A DNA stretch of 16,356 nt, taken from the NCBI GenBank assembly GCA_041621405.1, contig JBFKAV010000078.1, positions 1 to 16,356 on the forward strand, given 5' to 3'. The translations under genes were made by a program, and so were the position numbers. The stretch comes from JBFKAV01 sp041621405. GTDB lineage: Bacteria; Pseudomonadota; Alphaproteobacteria; Rhodobacterales; Rhodobacteraceae. A model generated the notes under the pieces. It saw only the letters and a program-made list of their open reading frames with translations. It was not told the origin of the DNA and made no database searches. Shown piece after piece: positions 6,751 to 14,176 of the stretch (positions are counted from its first letter, which is position 1; every line of letters starts with the position of its first letter).

Positions 6751-7953
6751 ATGCGGTTTCTTTCCGACACGCTCGCGCGGGTGAAGCCTTCGCCCACCAT
6801 CTCGGTCACCAACAAGGCGCTGGAGATGAAGGCCGCCGGGCAGGACGTGATCGGCCTCAGCGCCGGCGAGCCCGACTTCGATACACCTGCGAACATCAAG
6901 GAGGCGGCGATCCGCGCGATCTCCGAGGGGCGCACCAAGTACACGGTGGTCGACGGCACGCCCGAGCTCAAGGCGGCGGTCTGCCGCAAGTTCGCCCGCG
7001 AGAACGGGCTCACCTACGGGACCGCACAGATCAGCGTCGGCACCGGCGGCAAGCAGGTGCTTTACAACGCCTTCATGGCGACGCTCAACCCCGGCGACGA
7101 GGTGATCGTGCCCGCCCCCTACTGGGTCAGCTACCCTGACATGGTTCTGCTCGCCGGCGGCACCCCCGTCACCGTGGTCGGCCCGATCGAGACCGGCTAC
7201 AGGATCACGCCCGATCAGCTCGAGGCCGCGATCACGCCAAGGACCAAGTGGTTCCTCTTCAACTCGCCCTCGAACCCCACCGGGGCCGGCTACTCGCGGA
7301 CCGAGCTCAAGGCGCTGACCGAGGTGCTGATGCGCCATCCCCAGGTCTGGGTGATGAGCGATGACATGTACGAGCACCTCGTGTTCGACGATTTCCGCTT
7401 CGTGACGCCTGCCGAGGTCGAGCCCGGCCTTCTCGGCCGCACGCTCACCGTGAACGGCGTCTCCAAGGCCTACGCGATGACCGGCTGGCGCATCGGCTAT
7501 GCCGGCGGGCCGGTCGAACTGATCCGCGCCATGGCCAAGGTGCAGTCGCAGTCGACCTCCAACCCCTGCTCGATCAGCCAGTGCGCCGCCGTCGAGGCGC
7601 TCGACGGCCCGCAGGACTTCCTTGAGACGAACCGCGCGCTCTTCCAGCGCCGCCGCGACCTCGTGGTGGAGCTGCTGAACCAAGCCCCGGGGATCGAGTG
7701 CCCGACGCCCCAGGGCGCCTTCTACGTCTATCCCCGGGTCGCGGGCGCGATCGGCAGGACCTCGGCCGGCGGCCGCCCCATTGCCGACGACGAGGCCTTC
7801 GTGACCGCGCTTCTCGAGGAGACCGGGGTGGCCGTCGTCCACGGCGCGGCCTTCGGCCTTTCGCCGCATTTTCGCATCAGCTACGCTGCCGCCGACGAGG
7901 CGCTCCGAGAGGCGTGCACACGGATCATCCGGTTCTGCAAGGGGCTGACTTAG
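6751..7953 (+). CDS. aspC: Aspartate/aromatic-type class I aminotransferase
   Basis: A 400-residue PLP-dependent fold-type I, class I/II aminotransferase of the alphaproteobacterial AatA group. It probably interconverts aspartate and 2-oxoglutarate with oxaloacetate and glutamate in the cytoplasm; some members also accept aromatic amino acids or act on prephenate. Visible elements: substrate loop LSAGEPDFDTP (36-46), PYWVSYPD (123-130), NSPSNPTGA (171-179, cofactor Asn), the PLP aspartate in SDDMYEHL (203-210), the Schiff-base lysine K239 in NGVSKAYAMTGWRIGYAGG and the carboxylate-binding Arg in FRISYA near the C-terminus. Length is normal. The ATG at 6751 fits the family N-terminus MRFLSDTLARVKPSPTI. 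A VOC gene follows 4 bases after the stop, and a third gene overlaps that, so this is the head of a three-gene operon. Confidence 0.92.
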   Translation: MRFLSDTLARVKPSPTISVTNKALEMKAAGQDVIGLSAGEPDFDTPANIKEAAIRAISEGRTKYTVVDGTPELKAAVCRKFARENGLTYGTAQISVGTGGKQVLYNAFMATLNPGDEVIVPAPYWVSYPDMVLLAGGTPVTVVGPIETGYRITPDQLEAAITPRTKWFLFNSPSNPTGAGYSRTELKALTEVLMRHPQVWVMSDDMYEHLVFDDFRFVTPAEVEPGLLGRTLTVNGVSKAYAMTGWRIGYAGGPVELIRAMAKVQSQSTSNPCSISQCAAVEALDGPQDFLETNRALFQRRRDLVVELLNQAPGIECPTPQGAFYVYPRVAGAIGRTSAGGRPIADDEAFVTALLEETGVAVVHGAAFGLSPHFRISYAAADEALREACTRIIRFCKGLT

Positions 7954-7957
7954 GCGA

Positions 7958-8329
7958 ATGGACCGGATCACCGCGAATCTGCCGAGCCGCGATTTCGCCA
8001 GGACCGAGCGGTTCTACGCCGCCCTCGGCTTCGAGACCGAGTTCAAGGACGATGGCTGGATGATCCTGCGGCGCGCATCGCTCGAGCTCGAGTTCTTCCC
8101 GCACCCGGATTGCGACCCGCGATCGAGCTGGTTCAGCGCCTGCGTCCGGGTGGACGATGCCGACGCGCTCCACGAGGCGTGGCGCGGCGCAGGACTGCCG
8201 AGCGACCCGCGCGCGATCCCGCGGCTGACGGGCTTCGTCCGGCACCCGGGCGCGCCGCGGATGTTCGCGCTGGTCGACGAGGACGGCTCGCTCCTGCGCT
8301 GCATCGACAATCGGAACCTCGAGAAATGA
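7958..8329 (+). CDS. VOC-superfamily protein, bleomycin-resistance-like
   Basis: A 123-residue glyoxalase/bleomycin-resistance-fold protein. The N-terminal strand-helix reads ITANLPSRDFARTERFYAALGFE (4-26); ELEFFPHP (43-50) and a second repeat from about 60 (ACVRVDDADALHEAW) to FALVDEDGSLLRCID follow. This resembles BLM-binding proteins of the Ble type, which sequester the drug without catalysis, but many chromosomal VOC proteins share the pattern, so actual resistance is not claimed. The metal-ligand set of glyoxalase I is not evident. It begins 4 bases after the aminotransferase stop and its own stop overlaps the next ATG (ATGA), so it is expressed with both. Confidence 0.82.
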   Translation: MDRITANLPSRDFARTERFYAALGFETEFKDDGWMILRRASLELEFFPHPDCDPRSSWFSACVRVDDADALHEAWRGAGLPSDPRAIPRLTGFVRHPGAPRMFALVDEDGSLLRCIDNRNLEK

Positions 8330-8727
8330 CCGAGCTGCCGGACTATTACTTCCGCGTCCGCGAGAACGGCGCCGCCGTGTTCCGGGTCGACACCGAAAGC
8401 CGCTCGCGGCGGCTCGAGCTCGAGCCGCTCGCCGTCGTCAACATCAAGAACGGCGACGTGAAGCCGCAGGGCGCGCGCGAGCTCTCCGAGGCCGACATGG
8501 CGGCGATCCGCGGCTGGATGGAGGAGCGCACCGAGCTTCTCGCCCGCCGCGACATCGACGACATCCTGCGGACCGTCGACCACCTCAACCTCACCGCGCA
8601 ATGGGCGCAGTCGAAGGCGACGGAGGCCCAGCTCGACGAGGTCACCGACGCGCTGCTTCTGGCCATGCACGACCTGCGCACCGTGCTCTCTCGGAAGAAG
8701 GCCGAGCGGCTGACAAAGGGCGGCTAG
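8326..8727 (+). CDS. Conserved hypothetical protein (Rhodobacterales-type)
   Basis: A 133-residue soluble protein whose family I remember only as a conserved hypothetical of Rhodobacterales. The N-terminal part (1-48) looks beta-rich, with PDYYFRVRENGAAVFRVD and LAVVNIKNGDVKPQG; the rest is helical and charged, with RRDIDDILRTVDHLNLTAQW (74-93) and LDEVTDALLLAMHDLRTVL (103-121) and a basic tail. There is no signal peptide, membrane segment or recognised catalytic motif. The ATG at 8326 overlaps the VOC stop (ATGA), which argues for a real, coupled gene. Its TAG stop shares CTAG with the MATE stop on the other strand. Confidence 0.8.
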   Translation: MTELPDYYFRVRENGAAVFRVDTESRSRRLELEPLAVVNIKNGDVKPQGARELSEADMAAIRGWMEERTELLARRDIDDILRTVDHLNLTAQWAQSKATEAQLDEVTDALLLAMHDLRTVLSRKKAERLTKGG

Positions 8728-10076
8728 GCGCGCGCCACCCCGCGCCAGAACCGCACGCTGAGCAGCCCGAAGGCGAGGACCAGGCCGATGACGAGGCCGG
8801 CCCAGATGCCGGGGCCGCCGAGCCCGGCCCAGAAGCCCAGGCCATAGCTGGTGGGAATGCCCACCGCCCAGTAGCTGATCGCGGCGAAGATCATCGGCAC
8901 TCGTGCATCCTGCACGCCCCTGAGCAACCCCAAGGCCATAACCTGCCCGGCATCGGCCAGCTGGAACAGGGCCGCCACGGCCAGCAGGCTGGTGCCGATC
9001 GCAAGGATCGCCGGGCGCTCGGGTTCACTGGGGTCGAGGAAGAGGCCGATCAGCGGCTCCGGCACGGTGACGAACAGAAGCGCCGCGCAGACCGCAATCG
9101 CGAGCACGAGCCCGAGCCCGGTTCCGGCGACGAGCCGCAGCCCGGCCAGGTCGCCCATTCCATGGGCACGGCCGGCACGTACCGTGGCGGCGTTCGAGAG
9201 CCCCAGGGGGATCATGAAGATCGCCGAGACGATCTCGATCGCGATGCCGTGCGCGGCAAGCTCGCGGGTGCCGACCCAGCCCATCATCAGCGCTGTGGCC
9301 GAAAACAGCCCGGCCTCGGCCAGCGTGGTCAGCCCGATCGGCCAGCCGAGCCGGAACACGGCGACGAAGGCGCCCCAGTCAGGGCGCCAGAAGCGGACGA
9401 AGAGCGCGTGCCGGCGAAGCGCGGGCAAAAGCGCGGCGTAGAGCCCGACGAGCAGGATGGTGAAGACCTGGGTGACGAGCGTGGCGATGGCCGCGCCGCG
9501 GATGCCAAGCTCGGGCACGCCCCAGTTGCCGAAGATCAAGGCCCAGTTGAGCACGGCATTCAGCACCGCGCCGGCCACTGTCACCCAAAGCACGAACTGG
9601 GTCCGCTCGAGCGCGGCGAGGTAGCTCTTCAGCGCCATCACCGCCAGCGCCGGAAAGATGCCCCATCCGGCGATGCGCAAATAGCCTTGCGCGGCGGCCG
9701 CGAGGCCCGCGTCCTGGCCCAACGCCCTGAGAACGGGCGCCGCGAACCAGAACACCGGCATCGCCGCCGCGGCGAAGAGCAGCGACAGCCAAAGCCCCAT
9801 CCGGGTGATGCGCCGCACCTCGGCATCCTCGCCATTCGCGTTGGCCGCCGCCGCCATCGGCATCACCGCCCAGGCAAAGCCCGAGCCCACGAGGAACAGC
9901 GTGAAGAATCCGGTGGCGCCCAGCACCACCGCGGCGAGCGCCTCGACCGAATACCAGCCGAGCATCACCGTGTCGGTGATGTGCATGGCGATCTGAGCGA
10001 GGTTGCTGCCGATGATCGGCAACCCGAGCACCAGGAGCGCCCGGCCCTCGCGGCTTACGGAGGAGAGATCGCGCAT
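8724..10076 (-). CDS. MATE-family multidrug/toxin efflux transporter
   Basis: A 450-residue inner-membrane protein with about 12 hydrophobic segments in two six-helix halves, the layout of NorM-type MATE exporters that use a Na+ or H+ gradient to expel cationic or organic compounds. Typical pieces are LGLPIIGSNLAQIAMHITDTVMLGWYS near the N-terminus (about 17-43), LNAVLNWALIFG (about 167-178, end of the first half) and the second-half start LGWPIGLTTLAEAGLFSA with a membrane Glu. Length is normal for the family; substrate is unknown. The start at 10076 fits the family but has only a weak GGCAGGG upstream. It is convergent with the aminotransferase operon, the two stop codons interlocking in CTAG (8724-8727). 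Upstream are a gap and a methyltransferase remnant. Confidence 0.93.
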   Translation of the reverse strand: MRDLSSVSREGRALLVLGLPIIGSNLAQIAMHITDTVMLGWYSVEALAAVVLGATGFFTLFLVGSGFAWAVMPMAAAANANGEDAEVRRITRMGLWLSLLFAAAAMPVFWFAAPVLRALGQDAGLAAAAQGYLRIAGWGIFPALAVMALKSYLAALERTQFVLWVTVAGAVLNAVLNWALIFGNWGVPELGIRGAAIATLVTQVFTILLVGLYAALLPALRRHALFVRFWRPDWGAFVAVFRLGWPIGLTTLAEAGLFSATALMMGWVGTRELAAHGIAIEIVSAIFMIPLGLSNAATVRAGRAHGMGDLAGLRLVAGTGLGLVLAIAVCAALLFVTVPEPLIGLFLDPSEPERPAILAIGTSLLAVAALFQLADAGQVMALGLLRGVQDARVPMIFAAISYWAVGIPTSYGLGFWAGLGGPGIWAGLVIGLVLAFGLLSVRFWRGVARA

Positions 10077-10228
10077 GGGCCCTGCCTCTACGCCTGGGCC
10101 CGGCCAGGGGCAATGCCCTCCCGGCGCCGCCGCCCTGGCGGCACGCCCCGCCCGGAAGCCGGAAGCGCTCCCGCCCGTCGTCGCCGATCGAAGGTCGGCT
10201 CCTCCCGTTGGGCCGGGCGCCGCCAGGC
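10077..10228. other. Intergenic stretch without recognisable gene
   Basis: Between the MATE start and the end of the methyltransferase remnant I see no coding signal. It holds two GC-rich inverted repeats: CCTGG/CCAGG around 10093-10108 and GCCGCC-GCCCT-GGCGGC at 10126-10142. Neither has a T-run; the second could be a weak terminator for minus-strand transcription arriving from ppk2. In DNA this GC-rich such repeats also arise by chance. Confidence 0.35.
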
Positions 10229-10579
10229 TCAGGCCCCGCGCGTCCGGGCAACGAAGTCGATCGGCGCCGCGCGACCGGCATGGCTGCTGCCCTCGGCAAG
10301 CTCGGCGGCGCAGTCACGCGAGGCCGACACCCACCAGCCAAGCGAACCTCTGCGTAGGACACCGGGCGTTTGGAGGGTTTCCGCAGCCGTTGACTCCTAG
10401 GTGCCGCAGCTGACCTGCCGCGGCGCGTAGCCGTACAGAAGCACCGGCCCGGCCGGAGAAACGGCACGCGTGATCCTGGCGAAGACGCCTGCCCGCACCG
10501 CCGGCGCCAGCAACTGCAGGACGATGGCGATCACCGCGTCCTATCGCGTCGCGCCCAAGTCCCAGTCGAGGAGATCGGC
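10229..10579 (-). pseudogene. Remnant of a class I SAM-dependent methyltransferase (C-terminal half)
   Basis: One minus-strand frame runs from GCC at 10579 to TGA at 10229-10231 and reads as the C-terminal half of a small class I methyltransferase, broken by TAG at 10541-10543 and TAG at 10397-10399. Recognisable blocks in order: ADLLDWD, DAVIAIVLQ, the strand region VSPAGPVLLYGYAPRQV (family usual: RPGGLLLLHGYTPKQL), CGT where the family has YGTGGP, then AELAEGSSHAGRAAPIDFVA close to the usual AELxEGxGHxGxSALIDLVAR ending. The N-terminal half with the SAM-binding GxGxG loop is absent; the sequence before it belongs to ppk2. No change of frame is needed, so decay is by nonsense changes plus a 5' deletion. 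The family comparison is from memory. Readthrough or a sequencing error at both stops is unlikely given the missing half. Confidence 0.7.
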
Positions 10580-10599
10580 TTGCCCGAACGCCTCCGCGC

Positions 10600-11631
10600 T
10601 CAAGAATGCTTCACGTGCCGCGTGCCGGGGTGGAGCGAGGTTCCCAGGATGTGCTCGGCCTTGTGGATCACGTGGCTCGCCCGGCCGACGATCAGCGGAT
10701 CGGGGGCGTGGGCGATCTTCGTGTCCTTCCCCGGGTAGTCGAGCGAATTCAGGAAGTGCAGCATGCAGTTTAGCCGCGCCCGCTTCTTGTCGTTCGACTT
10801 CACGATCGTCCAGGGCGCGTCGGCGGTGTCGGTGTAAAAGAACATCGCCTCCTTGGCCTCGGTGTAATCTTCCCACCTCTCCAAGGACGCTTTGTCGATC
10901 GGCGACAGTTTCCAACGCTTCAGGGGATCGTTCTCGCGGCTCTCGAAGCGGCGGCGCTGCTCCTCTTGGGTGACCGAGAACCAGTACTTGTAGAGCCGGA
11001 TCCCCGAGCGCGCCAACATGCGCTCGAGCTCCGGGGTCTGGCGCATGAACTCGAGGTATTCGTTCGGCGTACAGAAGCCCATCACCCGCTCGACGCCAGC
11101 GCGGTTGTACCAGGAGCGGTCGTAGAACACCATTTCGCCCGCCGTCGGCAGGTGCTCGATGTAGCGCTGGAAGAACCACTGGCCCTTCTCCTGCTCCGAC
11201 GGCTTGTTCAGCGCCACCACCCGGGCGAAGCGCGGGTTGAGATGCTCCATGAAGCGCTTGATCGTGCCGCCCTTGCCAGCAGCGTCGCGGCCCTCGTACA
11301 GGATCACGAACTTCTGCCCAGTCTCCTGCGCCCAGAGTTGCACCTTCAGAAGCTCGGCCTGGAGCCTGGCCTTCTGCGCTTCGTAGGACCTGCGCGGCAC
11401 CCGGTCGACATAGGGGTATTCCCCGGTCTCGAAGGCATGGGCGATGGAATCGGGCGAGGCCTTGGGAAAGCGCGCCGGCACCGCGTTCGCCGCCGTGGCC
11501 CTGGTAAGCGCCCCGGCGCGAGGCTTCGCCTTGGCGGCCGAAGGCTTCGCCGCCTCCGTCCCCCCCTGCTTCGCGGCCTCCGCAGCCGCCTCCCCGGCGC
11601 CCTCGTGCATCGCGGTCTCGTCAAACCCCAT
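10600..11631 (-). CDS. ppk2: Polyphosphate kinase 2
   Basis: A cytoplasmic polyphosphate:nucleoside-diphosphate phosphotransferase of the single-domain PPK2 group, likely ADP/GDP phosphorylating. In the 343-residue chain, residues 8-55 are an Ala/Lys-rich low-complexity extension and the PPK2 domain runs from about 70 to 315. Walker A is YEGRDAAGKGGTIKR (112-126), Walker B is VFYDRSWYNRAGVE (168-181) leading into RVMGF, and the lid region includes KYWFSVTQEEQRRRF. The C-terminal segment ILNCMLHFLNSLDY-like block ends the fold. Start: GGGGAGA lies about 7 bases before the ATG at 11631; the in-frame GTG at 11637 would add two residues. It is divergent from the glutathione S-transferase gene, and the region behind its stop carries a methyltransferase remnant. 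Confidence 0.94.
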   Translation of the reverse strand: MGFDETAMHEGAGEAAAEAAKQGGTEAAKPSAAKAKPRAGALTRATAANAVPARFPKASPDSIAHAFETGEYPYVDRVPRRSYEAQKARLQAELLKVQLWAQETGQKFVILYEGRDAAGKGGTIKRFMEHLNPRFARVVALNKPSEQEKGQWFFQRYIEHLPTAGEMVFYDRSWYNRAGVERVMGFCTPNEYLEFMRQTPELERMLARSGIRLYKYWFSVTQEEQRRRFESRENDPLKRWKLSPIDKASLERWEDYTEAKEAMFFYTDTADAPWTIVKSNDKKRARLNCMLHFLNSLDYPGKDTKIAHAPDPLIVGRASHVIHKAEHILGTSLHPGTRHVKHS

Positions 11632-11689
11632 CGTCACGTCTCCCCATTCCCGATCCGTGCCGCTTTATCCGATCTGCCGCATGGGCGCC

Positions 11690-11703
11690 TTGACCGGAGT
11701 CAA
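11690..11703. promoter_or_regulatory. Palindrome in the ppk2/GST divergent gap
   Basis: TTGAC-CGGA-GTCAA, five-base perfect arms with a four-base spacer, sits in the 145-base divergent region. It could be a regulator half-site pair or simply contribute a TTGAC -35-like element. No partner regulator can be named. Confidence 0.25.
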
Positions 11704-11782
11704 ACCCAGCCGCGGCCGGCCTTTTCCCGACCTTTACCCTGCGCTAGCCTGCCACCTGCAGGTCACCGAGGGGGAGCGCAAC

Positions 11783-12442
11783 ATGGTGAAGATCTACGGC
11801 GTATACTTCAGCCGTGCGTCGCGCAACTACTGGCTCGCCCGCGAACTCGGGATCGAGGTCGAGGAGGTCCCGGTGATCCAGGCCTACCGTCTCCCCGACC
11901 CGGAGGCGAAGGACGCGCCGCTGAACACCCGCTCGCCCGAATACCTGAAGGTCACCCCCACCGGCGCGATCCCGGCGATGGACGACGACGGCTTCGTGCT
12001 GACGGAATCGCTCGCGATCAACCTCTACCTGGCCCGCAAGCACGGCGGCCCCCTCGCCCCGTGCGGGTCCAAGGAAGAGGCGCTGATGATGCAATGGGCG
12101 CTCTACGGCGCCACCGCGATCGAGCCGGCCGGGCGCGCCATCTTCGTGGTCCACGCCAATGGCCGCGCCGACGCCGCCGATGGCAAGGCCGAGATCGAGG
12201 TCGCGGCGGAGACCCTGCGCCGCCCGCTCAAGGTGCTCGAGGCGCATTTCCAGGTCGAGGGCTACCTCGTCGGCGGCCGCTTCACCGTCGCCGACCTCAA
12301 CCTTGCCGAGATCCTGCGCTACGCCCAGGGGCATCCGCCGCTCATCGCCGAGTTCCCCGCCGTCGAGACCTGGCTCAAGTCCTGCCAGGCCCGCCCGGCC
12401 TTCCAGGCGATGTGGGCGAGGCGCAACGCCGAAACCGCCTGA
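11783..12442 (+). CDS. Glutathione S-transferase family protein
   Basis: A 219-residue cytosolic GST. The N-terminal thioredoxin-like domain (1-84) has the strand-helix VKIYGVYFSRASRNYWLARELG, where S10 or S13 is the likely thiol-activating residue, the cis-Pro loop TGAIPAM (P64) and the glutathione-binding ES pair (E75-S76 in VLTESLAIN). The all-helical C-terminal domain (about 92-215) includes GYLVGGRFTVADLNLAEIL, the usual N-capping box. Substrate is unknown; class cannot be set with confidence. GGGGAG at 11771-11776 sets the ATG at 11783. It is divergent from ppk2 and convergent with the winged-helix/TPR gene, separated from it by a hairpin. Confidence 0.92.
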   Translation: MVKIYGVYFSRASRNYWLARELGIEVEEVPVIQAYRLPDPEAKDAPLNTRSPEYLKVTPTGAIPAMDDDGFVLTESLAINLYLARKHGGPLAPCGSKEEALMMQWALYGATAIEPAGRAIFVVHANGRADAADGKAEIEVAAETLRRPLKVLEAHFQVEGYLVGGRFTVADLNLAEILRYAQGHPPLIAEFPAVETWLKSCQARPAFQAMWARRNAETA

Positions 12443-12475
12443 GCCGGCCTCCGCCTAGTCCTCGGGAAGGCCGGC
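12443..12475. terminator. Hairpin between convergent GST and TPR-regulator genes
   Basis: Perfect 8-base arms GCCGGCCT (12443-12450) and AGGCCGGC (12468-12475) around a 17-base loop. It starts right after the GST stop and covers the stop codon of the opposing gene, so it could stop transcripts from both sides. There is no T-run on either strand, so intrinsic termination would be weak. Confidence 0.45.
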
Positions 12476-14014
12476 CATCCGCAGCCCGGCCTGGTAGGCG
12501 AGATCGAGTTCCACGATGGTCGGCGGCACGCTTTCGATGAGCTTCTTCATGGTCAAGCCGGGATAGGCCGCGAGGAGACGGTCGAGCGCCTCTGCCGCCG
12601 CCGCTTCGTTGCCTGCGCGGGCATGCATGCTGGCCAGGAGACGGTAGGCCCAGCTCACGCCCGGTGCGTTCACCAGCGTGTCCTCGAGTAGCGGGATTGC
12701 CAGGTCGAGCCGGTCGAGGCGCGACTGCGCCACCGCGGTGCCGATGTTGATGTTGAAGGTGAAGGGGTCGAGCGGCGAAAGCTGCCGCGCCCGCTCGAAC
12801 TCGGCCAGCGCCGGCTCCGGCTTGCCGTCGTAGATCAGCGCCCAGCCGAGGCGCATGCGGCCCCAGGCGTTGTTCGGGTCGATCGCCAGGGCTCGGCGCG
12901 CAAAAGCCAGCGCCGGCGCGCGTTCGGGCAGCGCCATCGAATAGGCCGCGCTGATCGCGACCAGCGCTGGCGGGTCGTCGCCCACGAGCTCGGCCGCGCG
13001 GTTCGCGAGCGCGACGGCCGCCGCGCGGTCCTCGGCCGGACGCTCGGACCACATGTAGGACGGCTTCTGCACCAAGGCCCAGGCGAGGTAGGCCAGCGCC
13101 GGCACATAGTCGGGCGCGAGCGCGAGCGCCTCGCGCAAAAGCTCCACCGCCCGCGCATTGGCCTCGCCACGGTGCGCCCAGAAATGCGGCATCGCCCTGA
13201 GCACCAGGTCGTATTGCGGGCTCCGGGCGCGCGAGCCCTTGCCGCGTGCGCGTTCGATCTCGGCCGAGCGGAGCTTCACCGGAAGCTGGCCGGCCACCTG
13301 CATGGCGATCCGGTCCTGCAGGTCGAACAGATCGTCGATCCTCTCGTCGAACCGCGCCGACCAGACCGTGCGGCCCCCGGCGTCGGTCAGGTCGGCGCCG
13401 ATCCGCACCCGCTCGCCGGCCCGGCGCACCGTGCCCTCGACCAGGTAATCGGCTCCGAGCCGGGCCGCAGCGACCGGGATTTCCGGGCTCTCGTCGCGCA
13501 GCGCAAAGGCCGACTGCCGCGCGATGACGTCGAAGCCCCCGACCCGGCTCAGCGCGCCGGTGATCTCGTCGACGATGCCGTCGGCCAGCATGTCGGAGGG
13601 GTCGGTGGCGGCGTAGGCGAAAGGCAGGACGGCGAGCGTCGGCACCGGTGCCGCCGGCCGCGCGGCCGCCGCGGGGGCGGCAGCCGATTCCGGGGCCACG
13701 AGATTGTCCCGTGCGACGGTAACCGCAAGGCGGAAGCCCCGCCGCGCCACCGTCTCGATCACCGCCTGGGCCTTGCCGGTGTCGCCAACCGCCCGCCGCG
13801 CGGCGCTGATGCGAACGCTGATCGTGGCGTCCGAGATGTTCAGCCCGCCCCAGACCCGCTCGATCAGCTCCTCGCGGGTGACGAGCGCCCCGTCCGCCTC
13901 GGCCAGCGCACGAAGGAGGTCGAAGACCTGCGGCTCGAGGTGCAGCGCCTCGCCGTCACGCTCGAACCGGTGCCGGTCGGGATCGAGAATGCAATTAGCG
14001 AATCGATAGGCCAA
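12455..14014 (-). CDS. Winged-helix regulator with TolB-like and TPR domains
   Basis: A 519-residue protein. Residues 3-98 are an OmpR/CadC-type winged helix (FANCILDPDRHRFERDG, then LEPQVFDLLRALAE, LVTREELIERVWGG, SDATISVRISAARRAVGD, IETVARRGFRL). A Pro/Ala linker (105-125) leads to a TolB-like/FlgO-type domain (126-250) with LAVLPFAY, DGIVDEITGALSRV, FDVIARQSAFAL, LGADYLVEGTVRR and TVWSARFDERIDDLFDLQD. TPR-type helical repeats fill about 270-500 (ARRALAIDPNNAWGRMRLGWAL, for example). CadC/ToxR members have a membrane helix after the HTH; none is visible, so this should be a cytosolic sensor-regulator with unknown ligand. The start is inferred as TTG at 14014 with GAGGGAAAG upstream; an in-frame stop at 14036-14038 excludes a much longer form, and no ATG precedes the HTH. 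Confidence 0.88.
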   Translation of the reverse strand: MAYRFANCILDPDRHRFERDGEALHLEPQVFDLLRALAEADGALVTREELIERVWGGLNISDATISVRISAARRAVGDTGKAQAVIETVARRGFRLAVTVARDNLVAPESAAAPAAAARPAAPVPTLAVLPFAYAATDPSDMLADGIVDEITGALSRVGGFDVIARQSAFALRDESPEIPVAAARLGADYLVEGTVRRAGERVRIGADLTDAGGRTVWSARFDERIDDLFDLQDRIAMQVAGQLPVKLRSAEIERARGKGSRARSPQYDLVLRAMPHFWAHRGEANARAVELLREALALAPDYVPALAYLAWALVQKPSYMWSERPAEDRAAAVALANRAAELVGDDPPALVAISAAYSMALPERAPALAFARRALAIDPNNAWGRMRLGWALIYDGKPEPALAEFERARQLSPLDPFTFNINIGTAVAQSRLDRLDLAIPLLEDTLVNAPGVSWAYRLLASMHARAGNEAAAAEALDRLLAAYPGLTMKKLIESVPPTIVELDLAYQAGLRMAGLPED

Positions 14015-14034
14015 ACGCCACTTTCCCTCGTGAA

Positions 14035-14040
14035 ATCATA
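14035..14040 (-). promoter_or_regulatory. Possible -10 element of the winged-helix/TPR gene
   Basis: TATGAT on the minus strand, 5 of 6 to TATAAT, about 20 bases before the TTG start. No good -35 box is seen. The leader would be only about 14 bases, just enough for the ribosome site. Weak call. Confidence 0.25.
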
Positions 14041-14176
14041 GCATAACCCCCAATCTGCCGGTTCAGCAGGAAAATGGAAGGGGAAGGGAAGGGTTTCTGA
14101 AGGCCGCCTTCAAGCGGCGGGGCGCGGGGTCGGGCAGACTTGGGAGCAGATCGGAACATCCCGAAGGAGAGCCCCG
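14041..14176. other. Divergent gap with purine tract and short hairpin
   Basis: Between the TPR-regulator and the DUF1127 gene. It has a purine-rich run at about 14071-14093 (repeats of GGAAGG/GGGAA) and a near-perfect inverted repeat TGAAGG-CCG-CCTTCA at 14098-14112. AAGGAG near 14163-14168 is the DUF1127 ribosome site. No convincing promoter for the DUF1127 gene was found. Confidence 0.35.

Noticed and set aside
8601..10400. Long plus-strand frame antisense to the MATE gene
   Set aside because: The product is a low-complexity Arg/Gly/Glu/His-rich chain with no recognisable fold, and the opposite strand encodes a full-length membrane transporter.
10003..10413. Plus-strand frame across the MATE upstream region
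   Set aside because: Pro/Arg/Ala-rich with no family resemblance; the minus strand of 10229-10399 fits a methyltransferase remnant far better.
10966..12540. Long plus-strand frame crossing ppk2 antisense and the GST gene
   Set aside because: It runs antisense to one recognised gene and out of frame through another; no domain or start signal supports it.
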